Source: CAZXCQ01 sp964639275 (GTDB lineage: Bacteria > Desulfobacterota > DSM-4660 > Desulfatiglandales > Desulfatiglandaceae). From it: 64,000 nucleotides of DNA. Numbering within the stretch: the first letter of the stretch is position 1; each line of letters opens with the position of its first letter. This document shows, one piece after another, positions 35,240-44,006 of this stretch. Below the pieces are notes generated by a model. That model worked only from the letters and a program-made list of their open reading frames with translations. It was not told the DNA's origin and made no database searches. Location: positions 1 through 64,000 of the forward strand of contig CAZXCQ010000001.1 of assembly GCA_964639275.1 (NCBI GenBank), written 5' to 3'. A program made the translations under genes and the position numbers.

Positions 35240-35465
35240 TGTCTAACTCTTTTTGATGCTCTTTAATCAAGTCATCTGTAAAAGAAAAGTCCCCCTCCAA
35301 AAATCCACAGGCAGCTGCGATCGGGTCTTCAGGGGCTGGTTTGACAACAATGCTATCAGGTTCCTCCAAGATATGAACATTTGAACCAGGCTTAACACCG
35401 TATTTCTCTCTGATTGCCTTTGGTATCAGGACCTGCCCTTTTTGTGATACCTGTACAACTGTCAT
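35217..35465 (-). CDS. AbrB/VapB-type antitoxin
   Basis: The 82-residue protein begins with an AbrB swapped-hairpin DNA-binding domain: VVQVSQKGQVLIPKAIREKYG and KPGSNVHILEEPDSIVVKP. The C-terminal part (about 48-82, DPIAAACGFLEGDFSFTDDL) is the toxin-binding tail. The ATG at 35465 follows GGGAGA and gives the usual family start, and an 18-codon upstream extension is Lys-rich and unlikely. It should repress the operon from the upstream AT-rich region (35466-35530). Confidence 0.85.
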   Translation of the reverse strand: MTVVQVSQKGQVLIPKAIREKYGVKPGSNVHILEEPDSIVVKPAPEDPIAAACGFLEGDFSFTDDLIKEHQKELDNERNDRP

Positions 35466-35633
35466 CTTTTTTTCTCCCTTTTTTAGTTTAAGTCTAACTT
35501 TACCTTTGGAAGTTGTCAAGTAGAAATGGGATCAGCCTAACAAAATGAAATGACACCGCTTAGTACTACAGCAACACTTTTCAGGTAACCATTTGAAATT
35601 TAATATAAAACATGCCGATGGTCCCTTTACGGC

Positions 35634-35712
35634 GTCATTCCGGCGAAAGCCGGAATCCAGTATTATCTTGACGTCCACAGTGTTCCTGGATGCCCGCCTT
35701 CGCGGGCATGAC
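35634..35712. repeat. Short palindromic dispersed element (MITE-like)
   Basis: The 79-bp element has related inverted ends: GTCATTCCGGCGAAAGCC at the start and GGCATGAC closing CCGCCTTCGCGGGCATGAC. Each end can fold into its own hairpin. Sequences of the type GTCATTCCxGCGAAAGCxGGAATCCAG are widespread small repeats in proteobacteria. Half copies lie at 43659-43681 and 51286-51309. It encodes nothing itself. Confidence 0.75.
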
Positions 35713-35780
35713 ATGCATAATAAGCGCAAAGTGTCGCTGCAGTATTAGGGCTCACGCACAATGATCACGCCTGGTGTTTC

Positions 35781-35809
35781 TTGACACAGAAAGGGTCTTG
35801 TTTTATGCT
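35781..35809 (+). promoter_or_regulatory. Sigma70-like promoter upstream of DUF4139 gene
   Basis: TTGACA (35781-35786) and TATGCT (35804-35809) are 17 bases apart, and the start codon is about 60 bases downstream. It sits just after the palindromic element. Confidence 0.55.
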
Positions 35810-35869
35810 CTTTTTGTTCAAGGCTGACAAACCAGACAACAACCACTCTTTTACGGAAGGAGTTTGGGG

Positions 35870-37966
35870 ATGAAAACGCTCAATTGGTTTGTAAAGACGG
35901 TGATTTTGGCATTTCTCTTGGGTCTGATGATACCGCTGTCTTCTTATGGAGAGAGGAGTGATTCCACTGATGGCGGGCAGATGACCGTTCGCAAGGTGGT
36001 GCTCTACAAGAGCGGGGTGGGCTATTTTGAAATGCGCGGTACGGTCAAAGGGGGCAGGGCTGTGAGGCTGTACTTTAAGCGGAACCAGATGAATGACCTG
36101 CTCAAGAGCCTGACTGTCCTCAACTTGACCGGCGGAAAGATCAACAGCATTGTCTATGACAGCACCAAGACCGTCAGACAGCTATTGAGTGATTACACCT
36201 TTGATCTCAAAAGGGAGCAGGGTCTCCCCCAGGTCCTTCGACAGCTCCAGGGCAGCACGATTGAGCTTGTAACGGGCAGCACAACCACGAAAGGGACCAT
36301 AGTGGGCGTTGAAAAAAGGATCCTAACTGAAGATGATGTCGAGATTCCCAGCTTTTATTTAAATATACTCGACAATGACAATAAGGGCGACTTTCGCAGC
36401 TTCAATACGGATGAGATTACAGCCGTAAGGTTTCTGGACGAAAGGCTCAACCAGGACATCAAACACTATTTAAAGATCCTCTTTCAGAGGCTCCGGAGGG
36501 ACGAAAAGGCGGTGACGATAACGACTTTGGGTCAGGGCGAACAAGAACTCTTTGTAAGCTATGTCGCCGAAGTCCCGGTATGGAAGGCCACCTATCGCAT
36601 TGTCCTCCCGGCGCAGAATAAGGAGAGCAAACCCTTTTTGCAGGGGTGGGCCATAGTGGATAATGTGAGTGCGGATGACTGGAAGGGAGTGGGACTTTCG
36701 CTGGTAAGCGGGTTACCCATCTCGTTTATCCAGGATCTCTACGATCCCATATTTAAAAGGCGACCGGTGATCGAAATTGAAGAAGAGGTGGCATTGGCAC
36801 CCAGTGTCCCGGAGGCGGCCATGCGCAGGAAAATGGTGAGGGAGGCCAAAAAGGCACCCCTGGCGCCCCGGGCAGCGGCAATGCCGATGAAATCCCTCGC
36901 TATGGCCGAGGAGCTGGGGGCCGGGCCCCCCGTGGAAGCTGACCTTGAGGGGAGGATGCGAGACCTCAGGGCCGAGGTAGTCACCCGGGAGGTGGGAGAC
37001 CTCTTTGAATACCGGATTGATCACCCCGTGACGATCGGGCGAAATCAATCTGCCTTGGTCCCGATCGTGGCAAAGGAGGTCGAGGGAGAGACAGTTGATC
37101 TATACAACGAAAAGACGCGCAAAAACAACCCCCTGGCAGCAGTCAGGCTCAAAAACACCACCGGCCTCATGTTGGAAGGGGGGCCTCTGACCGTAGTCCA
37201 GGGTGGCAATTACGCCGGCGATGCCTTGATCAAGACCGTCAGGCCGGGAGAGGAGCGTTATATTACCTATGCGGTTGATCTGGGCCTCCATGTAAATACC
37301 CAAAAGGGGACCAAGAGTGAAAGGGTTGATCGGGTCATTATAAACCGTGGGATGATGCGGATTCACCGGGGTATTATCGAAACAAAGACCTATAATCTGG
37401 ACAATAAGGATAATCAGACCAAGACGGTCATTATCGAACACCCCTACCACCCGGAGTGGAAACTGCTCAACACAGAAAAGCCGATCGAGATCACCGACAA
37501 CTACATCCGTTTTAGGGTGATGGTACCCGGGCAAGGCGTGGCAACCTTTACTGTCCGCGAAGTCAGGGACAGCTGGCAGACCATAATGGTAACCAATCTG
37601 ACCCCCGATGATATCCTTGTCTTTTCCCAAAGAAGGTATCTCAGCGAAAGCTCCCAAAAACAACTTGAAAAGATCGTCGGGCTCAAGACAGAAATTGCCG
37701 GTATTGATGGGGATATCAGAGACCTGAAAAGGGAGCGGGGGCAAATATTTGAGGATCAGAAAAGACTCCGGGAAAACCTGACGGGTCTCGGGCAGACAGC
37801 CGAAGAAAAGAACCTGCGGAGCCGATATATCAAACAGCTCGATCAACAGGAGACCCGACTCGCAACAATCAGAGACAAGCAAGAACGCCTGCAGGACCAG
37901 CGCAGGGGCAAACGGAAAGAGCTTGACACCTTGATCGCGGCCTTGGAACAGGATCTGGAGATCTGA
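35870..37966 (+). CDS. Exported DUF4139-family protein
   Basis: The product has 698 residues from ATG 35870 (AAGGAG upstream; a TTG two codons earlier is less likely). A signal peptide (about 1-29) is followed by an N-terminal domain (VRKVVLYKSGVGYFEMRGTV) and a DUF4139-like domain (about 225-570). The latter includes ELFVSYVAEVPVWKATYRIV and DWKGVGLSLVSGLPISF. An Ala/Met/Pro/Lys-rich low-complexity linker lies at about 305-355. The last 110 residues form a charged coiled coil. The function of this family is unknown; it is usually an exported surface or adhesion-like protein. It is 13 bases upstream of the sigma54 activator gene, so the two may be co-transcribed. Confidence 0.7.
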   Translation: MKTLNWFVKTVILAFLLGLMIPLSSYGERSDSTDGGQMTVRKVVLYKSGVGYFEMRGTVKGGRAVRLYFKRNQMNDLLKSLTVLNLTGGKINSIVYDSTKTVRQLLSDYTFDLKREQGLPQVLRQLQGSTIELVTGSTTTKGTIVGVEKRILTEDDVEIPSFYLNILDNDNKGDFRSFNTDEITAVRFLDERLNQDIKHYLKILFQRLRRDEKAVTITTLGQGEQELFVSYVAEVPVWKATYRIVLPAQNKESKPFLQGWAIVDNVSADDWKGVGLSLVSGLPISFIQDLYDPIFKRRPVIEIEEEVALAPSVPEAAMRRKMVREAKKAPLAPRAAAMPMKSLAMAEELGAGPPVEADLEGRMRDLRAEVVTREVGDLFEYRIDHPVTIGRNQSALVPIVAKEVEGETVDLYNEKTRKNNPLAAVRLKNTTGLMLEGGPLTVVQGGNYAGDALIKTVRPGEERYITYAVDLGLHVNTQKGTKSERVDRVIINRGMMRIHRGIIETKTYNLDNKDNQTKTVIIEHPYHPEWKLLNTEKPIEITDNYIRFRVMVPGQGVATFTVREVRDSWQTIMVTNLTPDDILVFSQRRYLSESSQKQLEKIVGLKTEIAGIDGDIRDLKRERGQIFEDQKRLRENLTGLGQTAEEKNLRSRYIKQLDQQETRLATIRDKQERLQDQRRGKRKELDTLIAALEQDLEI

Positions 37967-37978
37967 AAACGCGGGACA

Positions 37979-39331
37979 GTGGAACAGTCATTAGAAAACC
38001 AGACCAGGATTATTCTGGACAGTATTGTTGACGGTGTTTTTACCATAGACTCGGAGTGGCGGATTACTTCCTTTAACAGGGCCGCAGAGAAGATCACCGG
38101 CATCAAGGCAAAAGAGGCTACCAACAGGCATTGCTGGGATGTCTTTAAGGCTAGCATCTGTGAAAGCCGGTGTGCCCTGCGCCAGACCATGGAAACCGGC
38201 GAGCCCATAGTCAATCAATCCATATTCATTGTTAGCTCAGAAGGGGATCGCATACCCATCAGTATCTCAACGGCCCTCCTGAAAGACAAAGATGGCAAGG
38301 TAATCGGAGGAGTGGAGACCTTTAGGGACCTGAGTGTTGTTGAGGAACTGAGAAGGGAACTGGAGGGCCGACACTCTTTTTTGGACATTATCAGCAAGAA
38401 TGAGAAAATGCACCGCCTCTTCGGGATACTCGAACAGGTAGCCGAAAGCAATGTTACTGTCCTGCTTGTCGGTGAAAGTGGTACCGGAAAAGAGCTTTTT
38501 GCAAAGGCAATCCACTCGCTAAGTCAAAGAAAAGACGGGCCCATTATCACGATCAACTGTGGGGCCCTGCCCGATAGTCTTCTTGAATCGGAACTATTTG
38601 GCTATAAGGCCGGCGCCTTTACCGATGCCAAGAAAGATAAGCCTGGCCGACTGGCACTGGCAGAGGGGGGAACCCTGTTTCTGGATGAGATCGGCAATGT
38701 ATCTCCCGCACTCCAGGTGCGACTGCTCAGGGTACTCCAGGACAGGGTGTATGAACCCCTGGGTAGCACAAAGTCGCAGGAAGCGGATGTCCGGATAGTG
38801 GCGGCGACCAACAGCAACCTCGAAGCGCTTGTCTCAGAGGGAAAATTTAGACAGGACCTCTATTATCGCATCAATGTGGTCAGGCTAGCCCTGCCCCCCT
38901 TGAGGGAAAGAAAAGAGGATATCCCGCTTTTGGCGGATCACTTTATCCGCAAGTTTAATCGATTAAACGCAAAAGAGATCCAGGGCCTGTCCCCTGATGT
39001 ACTTTCCGCTCTCATGTCTTATGAGTTCCCGGGAAATATCCGGGAATTGGAAAACATCATCGAATATGGAACGGTTGTCTGCAAGGACAACCTCATTGGC
39101 ATCGAGCATCTCCCCGACCACCTCCCCCTGGACCCGCAGACCCCTGGAGCAAGTGGTAGCCGACGGCCCTCTCAAAAACTGGTTTCCTGGTATGATATAG
39201 AAAGAAATTTTGTCTATGAGGTACTAAGAGAGAACAACTGGAATCGCGCGGCCACGGCAGCACAGATGGGCATACACAAAACCACCCTGTGGCGCAAGAT
39301 CAAGCGTCTTGATATCAAGCCCCCAAAGTAA
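37979..39331 (+). CDS. PAS-domain sigma54-dependent activator
   Basis: The product has 450 residues. A PAS domain (about 8-125) contains CWDVFKASICESRCAL, a Cys-rich stretch. An AAA+ sigma54-interaction domain (about 140-375) has Walker A GESGTGKE, a GAFTDA loop (the usual GAFTGA altered at one residue) and Walker B GGTLFLDEIG. A Fis-type helix-turn-helix is at about 405-445. It should activate RNA polymerase-sigma54 in response to a small ligand or redox signal read by the PAS domain. Translation starts at GTG. The divergence-free neighbour downstream, the dehydratase at 39550, is a likely target. Confidence 0.85.
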   Translation: MEQSLENQTRIILDSIVDGVFTIDSEWRITSFNRAAEKITGIKAKEATNRHCWDVFKASICESRCALRQTMETGEPIVNQSIFIVSSEGDRIPISISTALLKDKDGKVIGGVETFRDLSVVEELRRELEGRHSFLDIISKNEKMHRLFGILEQVAESNVTVLLVGESGTGKELFAKAIHSLSQRKDGPIITINCGALPDSLLESELFGYKAGAFTDAKKDKPGRLALAEGGTLFLDEIGNVSPALQVRLLRVLQDRVYEPLGSTKSQEADVRIVAATNSNLEALVSEGKFRQDLYYRINVVRLALPPLRERKEDIPLLADHFIRKFNRLNAKEIQGLSPDVLSALMSYEFPGNIRELENIIEYGTVVCKDNLIGIEHLPDHLPLDPQTPGASGSRRPSQKLVSWYDIERNFVYEVLRENNWNRAATAAQMGIHKTTLWRKIKRLDIKPPK

Positions 39332-39549
39332 TGCGACACAAAGCTGTATTGCATATACGCAATCTCATTCTCCTTTGACATTGCAGCTCTGATACTAACC
39401 CTGGATCTTGCCCCCCACCTCAACATCCCTTCGCACTAAAAACTCCTAAGAACTCTAATGGGTTAGACGCGTTCCCCTCTCTTCCGGATGGCTGGCATGG
39501 AATGTGAAGGGCCATTTTGGCTACATCATTCACCCAAAGGAGGATACAC

Positions 39550-41001
39550 ATGGCCCTGTTGACGCCTGAGCAGTTTGAGGAGAGTTTAAAAGACCTGAAG
39601 CCCAGGGTATTTATGAACGGCAAAATGGTGGATGACGTTCTCAAAAATAGAAATACCCGGACCGTGGTAGAGGCCAATAAGGCCAGTTATGCCTGGGCAC
39701 TGGACCCAAGATACAGCGATATCATGTCCTGCTATTCTCCTCTGATCGATGACATCATCAATCGATACACCTCTCTCAGTGCCAGCACCGGTGACCTGGT
39801 CAAAAAGGCAAAGGCAGGCACCTTTACCGCCGAGATGCTGGGGACATGTATTTACCGCTGCGTCGGGTATGATTCATTCCATGCCCTGGCCAGCACCACC
39901 TGGGAGATGGACCGTGATCTGGGCACCGAGTACCATCCCCGGTTTATGGATTACCTCAAGCTGGTACAGAGCAAAGATCTCTCTGTCGCCGGTGCCCTCA
40001 CCGAACCAAGGGGCAGGCGAGATCAGAAGACACTATCATGGCCTGATCCTTATCTTTCGCTAAAACTGGTTGACAAGAACAACGAGGGAATAGTCGTCCG
40101 AGGTGCAAAGATCAACATCAGCGGTGCCTATGCCAGCCATGAACTTGTGGTCCTTCCCCAGGCCGCCCACTTCGAAGGTGAGGAGGATTACGCCATCGCG
40201 TTCGCCACACCAACCGATGCCAAAGGCATTACCTACGTCTGCCAGTATTCCCCCTATTCCGCAGAAAGGGATATGGCCGATGACCTAGCAGAGTTGGGAA
40301 ACCCTGTTTTTGGGCAGAGAGAGACCGCCATGATCATCTTTGACAATGTCTTTGTCCCATGGGAGAGGGTCTTTCATTGTGGCGAATATCCCTATTCCAT
40401 AAAGATGGTGACCCGGTATGCAAAGACCCACAGGATGACCTGTGGGGGGACCTGCAAGGTGGGCTTTATGAATCAGATCATAGGGGCCTCAAAATTGATC
40501 CAGGAGTACAAGGGTCTGGAAAAGGCCGCTCACATCAACGACCAGTTGATGGAGATGGTTGTCCTGAGAGAGACCGGTAGGGCATGCGGCATGGCCGCGG
40601 CTACAAAAGGGACCGAAGAGCCGGCCGGTTCTGGCGTATTTTTGCCCGATGAAATCATGGGAAATGTCTCAAAACTGAACATCTGTAACGCCTTCTGGAG
40701 GGTAATGGCCCTGGCAGGGGACATCGGGGGTGGGCTCGTTGTGACAATGCCTTCGCTCAAGGAACTCAGGAATCCCGAGGTCAAGGATTATATTGAAGAA
40801 TTTTACAGTTTCGGTTCAGATAAGCCTACGGAAAACATCATAAAGGTCCACAAACTCCTCCAGAATTGGACCGCAGGTCAGCACGGTGTGGGCACCTGGC
40901 ACGGGGCCGGGCCGGTAATGGCTCAAAAGATCATGCTCCAGAGGGCCATTGACTACCGGCACGAGAAGGATCTGGTAAGAAGCGTTTTGAACCTAAGATA
41001 G
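39550..41001 (+). CDS. 4-hydroxybutyryl-CoA dehydratase / HpaB-family enzyme
   Basis: The protein has 483 residues from ATG 39550 (AAAGGAGG upstream). It belongs to the FAD- and [4Fe-4S]-containing 4-hydroxybutyryl-CoA dehydratase/vinylacetyl-CoA isomerase branch of the HpaB acyl-CoA-dehydrogenase-like fold. Cys100 and Cys104 (TCIYRCVGYD) correspond to two cluster ligands. His294 with Cys298/Cys302 lies in HRMTCGGTCKVG, which appears to have one residue inserted relative to the HRxxxGGCKxG pattern I know. The canonical reaction makes crotonyl-CoA from 4-hydroxybutyryl-CoA. No acetyl/butyryl-CoA genes are adjacent, so the substrate may differ. It lies between two sigma54 activator genes. Confidence 0.75.
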   Translation: MALLTPEQFEESLKDLKPRVFMNGKMVDDVLKNRNTRTVVEANKASYAWALDPRYSDIMSCYSPLIDDIINRYTSLSASTGDLVKKAKAGTFTAEMLGTCIYRCVGYDSFHALASTTWEMDRDLGTEYHPRFMDYLKLVQSKDLSVAGALTEPRGRRDQKTLSWPDPYLSLKLVDKNNEGIVVRGAKINISGAYASHELVVLPQAAHFEGEEDYAIAFATPTDAKGITYVCQYSPYSAERDMADDLAELGNPVFGQRETAMIIFDNVFVPWERVFHCGEYPYSIKMVTRYAKTHRMTCGGTCKVGFMNQIIGASKLIQEYKGLEKAAHINDQLMEMVVLRETGRACGMAAATKGTEEPAGSGVFLPDEIMGNVSKLNICNAFWRVMALAGDIGGGLVVTMPSLKELRNPEVKDYIEEFYSFGSDKPTENIIKVHKLLQNWTAGQHGVGTWHGAGPVMAQKIMLQRAIDYRHEKDLVRSVLNLR

Positions 41002-41105
41002 GGTATTTGATTATTGTCTGGCAAGGGATCGACAAACCTACCAGCCTATTATACCCGTCAAATTGATGAGAAAACAGTACGGGAACAATTAAAGAAGGCC
41101 TCCTC

Positions 41106-41182
41106 GATACCAAAAACTGATCGATTATCCTGCGGATCAAGGCCGCCATTGCCCCTTGGAGCGCAAAAGCTCCTTGGGCAAT
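41106..41182 (-). pseudogene. Remnant of a ribbon-helix-helix antitoxin gene
   Basis: On the minus strand this reads ALIRRIIDQFLVSR, the second helix of an RHH DNA-binding domain. A related copy lies at 49832-49934 (VLIRRAIDQFW). Nothing else of the gene remains. The rest of 41002-41351 holds no gene that I can support. Confidence 0.5.
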
Positions 41183-41351
41183 TGCGCGCACCCATTTTTC
41201 TTGACACCTAAGCCGTACCTCAGTATCGTTTTTTATTCAACAAGTGATTTCAAACCACCTTCTTATCACCTGACCTCACCTTAAACTCGGCTTGGTGGGA
41301 CGATTCCATGGTTTTTTCCCAACAGAATCGATCGACAATGGTGCAATACAG

Positions 41352-41642
41352 ATGACCACAGAAAGCACATGCAGAAGGTGCTCGGTCTTGCGAGTCAACG
41401 CCCTTTGCAAGCTCTATGATGAAGGAAATCGAAAAAATGACAGCAAGGCTAAAAAACTACTGCATTTTTTTGTGGACCTGGCCAGAGAGAGAGGTTACGC
41501 GGGAGGTACCAAAATCTTGGTGCCTGGCTTGACAGAAGACCTTGCCAGAAAAGCATGCTGGAACATTTCCTCTCTTCTGACGAACCAGGACTTTGCCTTC
41601 AAAGGTATGGATATAGATGGCCGAGGAAAGACAAACCGCTGA
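41352..41642 (+). CDS. Small Cys-containing protein overlapping a sigma54 activator gene
   Basis: The 96-residue ORF starts at ATG 41352 and runs 26 bases into the next gene. It contains TCRRCSVLRVNALCKLYDEG with a CxxC pair, then a basic helix (SKAKKLLHFFVDLARERGYA) and a compact alpha/beta end. I do not recognise the family. The overlap and lack of its own downstream space suggest translational coupling to the activator, perhaps as a partner or anti-activator. The Shine-Dalgarno is weak. A TTG start 20 codons upstream is possible. Confidence 0.5.
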   Translation: MTTESTCRRCSVLRVNALCKLYDEGNRKNDSKAKKLLHFFVDLARERGYAGGTKILVPGLTEDLARKACWNISSLLTNQDFAFKGMDIDGRGKTNR

Positions 41643-43356
41643 GCCTCCACAGGAGACGGTCGACTTTGACAACCTCCCGGAGGGGGATGGCTTCCTCGTC
41701 CTTTCTTCCGACAAGAAGGTCCTTTCCGCAAATGTCCAGGCAGAGAGACTCTTGAGAAGAAAGCTCAACCGGGGTGAGTTCTTTGATATCCTACAATTTG
41801 TCAATCGGCAGTATCGGAGCCAGGCTGAAGCGGGGATCCAGGAGGCGATGGAAGGGGGTGTTTCCAGTTCAAACCTGATGGCAAGGGTGTTCCTGGATTC
41901 CGGGCTTCCTGTTTCCTTGACTTTCTCTATCAACCCTTTGATCAATAAGGACGAAGATATTATCGGGGTCCTTATTACTCTCCACGACAATGCCTCTGCA
42001 AAGGCCTCTCCCGAAGTGCTTGATCGGAACCAAATGCTCGAATACGACAGCCTGTTTGAAAACCTTGCCGAAGGGGTTTTCACCATCAATACGCGCTGGC
42101 GGATAACCTCATTCAATCAACGGGCCCAGGAAATCACCGGCTTCAAAAGGGATGAGGTCATAGGCAAGTGTTGTTGGGACATCTTTAAGAGCGATCTGTG
42201 CCACAGCAATTGTCCTCTAAAAATCACCATGGAGACAGGCGTCGTGTACATGGACCAGGACGTTCGCATTGTGAGTAAAAGCGGACTGCAGCAATCCATC
42301 CTTGTAAACACCTCCGTCATCAAAAACAAAAGGGACCTGGTAGTCGGCGCTGTTGAAACCTTTCGGCCGGTGGCTCAGATCGACAGCTCTCTGGCCGCTG
42401 GGAATATCGCCCCAAAAAGCCGTGTGGACATCATCGGGAAACATCCCCACCTGGTGAAACTACTGGGGCTGTTGCCGGATATAGCGGTTTCAGAGGTGAC
42501 GGTGGTCATAGAAGGGGAGTCGGGTACCGGAAAAGAGCTGATTGCCAAATCCATCCATTACCAGAGCCCCCGCGCAAGGGGCCCTTTTGTCCCAGTGAAC
42601 TGTTCGGCTCTTGCCGAGACCCTGTTGGAATCGGAGTTGTTCGGTCATGTGAAGGCTGCTTTTACCGGGGCACAGTACAACAAGGTGGGAAGATTCGAAT
42701 TGGCCAAAGGAGGAACCCTTTTTCTGGACGAGATCGGAGAGATTAAGCCGGAGATCCAGGTAAAGCTACTCCGCGTTATCGAAGAACGGGTGTTTGAACG
42801 TGTAGGCGGTACCCGGCGAATATTCATGGATGCCCGGATCATCGCTGCAACAAATAAGAATCTGCTTCAGGAAGTTCGAGAGGGAAGATTCCGGGAGGAT
42901 CTCTTCTATCGGCTACGTACCGTCCCTTTGTATGTATCGCCTTTAAGAGAACGTCCGTCTGACATTCCTTTATTGATCGAACATTTCGTAAGCAGATTTA
43001 ACGAAAGGTACAAAAAAAATGTGCGAGGAGTAGACCCCAAGGTCATGTCCCTGTTTAAGCGGTATTCCTGGCCGGGCAATGTCCGTGAGCTTGAGCGTGC
43101 ACTTGAGTATGCCTTTGTGTTTGTCAAGGGGCCGATTATCACAACCTCCCACCTCCCGGAACTTGGGGAATCCAAAAACCTCAAAGAGACCCGTGTACCA
43201 AAAGTCAAAACAGATCAGTTTTACTGGGAGGACGAAAAAATAACCGTGCAGAAGGCCTTGAAAAAGGCAAACGGTCGCCGGGAGGTTGCCGCCAACCTCC
43301 TGGGTATCAGCAGGACCTCCCTGTGGCGCAAAATGAAGACCCACGGGCTTCTGTAG
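41617..43356 (+). CDS. Double-PAS sigma54-dependent activator
   Basis: The product has 579 residues. A weak N-terminal PAS-like domain (about 20-125) is followed by a second PAS (about 140-250) with GKCCWDIFKSDLCHSNCPL. The AAA+ domain (about 270-500) has GESGTGKE, an AAFTGA loop (first Gly changed to Ala), GGTLFLDEIG and RFREDLFYRL. A Fis-type helix-turn-helix ends the protein (VAANLLGISRTSLWRKM). The three Cys in the second PAS match those in the 37979 protein. It probably drives the sigma54 promoter at 43924 just downstream, based on position. The gene is coupled to the small ORF before it. Confidence 0.85.
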   Translation: MAEERQTAEPPQETVDFDNLPEGDGFLVLSSDKKVLSANVQAERLLRRKLNRGEFFDILQFVNRQYRSQAEAGIQEAMEGGVSSSNLMARVFLDSGLPVSLTFSINPLINKDEDIIGVLITLHDNASAKASPEVLDRNQMLEYDSLFENLAEGVFTINTRWRITSFNQRAQEITGFKRDEVIGKCCWDIFKSDLCHSNCPLKITMETGVVYMDQDVRIVSKSGLQQSILVNTSVIKNKRDLVVGAVETFRPVAQIDSSLAAGNIAPKSRVDIIGKHPHLVKLLGLLPDIAVSEVTVVIEGESGTGKELIAKSIHYQSPRARGPFVPVNCSALAETLLESELFGHVKAAFTGAQYNKVGRFELAKGGTLFLDEIGEIKPEIQVKLLRVIEERVFERVGGTRRIFMDARIIAATNKNLLQEVREGRFREDLFYRLRTVPLYVSPLRERPSDIPLLIEHFVSRFNERYKKNVRGVDPKVMSLFKRYSWPGNVRELERALEYAFVFVKGPIITTSHLPELGESKNLKETRVPKVKTDQFYWEDEKITVQKALKKANGRREVAANLLGISRTSLWRKMKTHGLL

Positions 43357-43658
43357 TTCCATTCTTGGCATATTTTACTTCACCGATAACCAAGTTCAAT
43401 TCAATCCAAACAAGAACAATTCCTCTTCCTCCAACTCTCCTTCCATCTATATAAACACCGGAGCCGCATCTTTCCTCCGCTTTGGAGTCCTGGCATATGA
43501 CTTCGCCCCACTTAATTTTTGACCAACGCATTTGTCATCCGTAATTCAATAAAGCGGCCAAAGACGTTTCACGAAGAAAATCTCCTGAAACAATCAACAA
43601 ATGAAACATAAAGGAGTAGAGTCGCTTGGCAAGAGCTCAATAAGTCGCGGGGTAACCC

Positions 43659-43681
43659 CTGGATTCCCGCCTCTGTGGGAA
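43659..43681. repeat. Half copy of the palindromic dispersed element
   Basis: CTGGATTCCCGCC followed by TCTGTGGGAA matches the right half of the element at 35634-35712. The left half is absent. It lies in the long non-coding stretch 43357-44006. Confidence 0.5.
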
Positions 43682-43702
43682 GGGAAATATTACATAAGTG
43701 TA

Positions 43703-43804
43703 TGACATATCAATCAAATCATGATTCCAGAAAAGGAGTCTTGGAAAGTATTTGCCTGACCTATTGAGGAGATATGTCAAATACTGCTTCAGCATAATAT
43801 GTCA
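43703..43804 (+). promoter_or_regulatory. Repeated ATATGTCA sites, possible activator-binding region
   Basis: ATATGTCA occurs at 43772-43779 and 43797-43804, and its complement TGACATAT at 43703-43710. All three lie 120-220 bases upstream of the sigma54 promoter, where enhancer sites for sigma54 activators normally are. The assignment is positional; no binding protein is known. Confidence 0.4.
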
Positions 43805-43923
43805 TTTAATGTATCACGATGTTTCACCTTTGAAACGATAATTCAGGCAGAGGTGGCTTTCCTGGTTTTGTCTTATGATAGGATTATTCTATATTATCAA
43901 TATGTTAAATTGTATCCCATCTC

Positions 43924-43940
43924 TTGGCACGCCTGTTGCT
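43924..43940 (+). promoter_or_regulatory. Sigma54 (-24/-12) promoter of the Nuo/Hdr-like operon
   Basis: TTGGCACGCCTGTTGCT matches the consensus TGGCACG-N4-TTGCW exactly in both boxes. It points to the NuoE-like gene 66 bases downstream. The site CAATATGTTA at 43898-43907 lies just upstream and is shared with two other intergenic regions in the locus. Expression should therefore depend on an activator such as those encoded at 37979, 41617 or 60759. Confidence 0.85.
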
Positions 43941-44006
43941 CATAGATAAGACAGGTCTCAATCCTGGAGATACACCAATTCTGGGGAAGATAGAAAGGAG
44001 TGAAAC

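Noticed and set aside
35532..35729. 65-codon minus-strand ORF with Arg-rich text
   Set aside because: It is the translation of the dispersed palindromic element, a common false gene call.
39510..39535. Possible sigma54 promoter (CTGGCATGGAATGTGAA) before the dehydratase
   Set aside because: The -24 half is acceptable but the -12 box lacks the required GC, and it is very close to the start codon.
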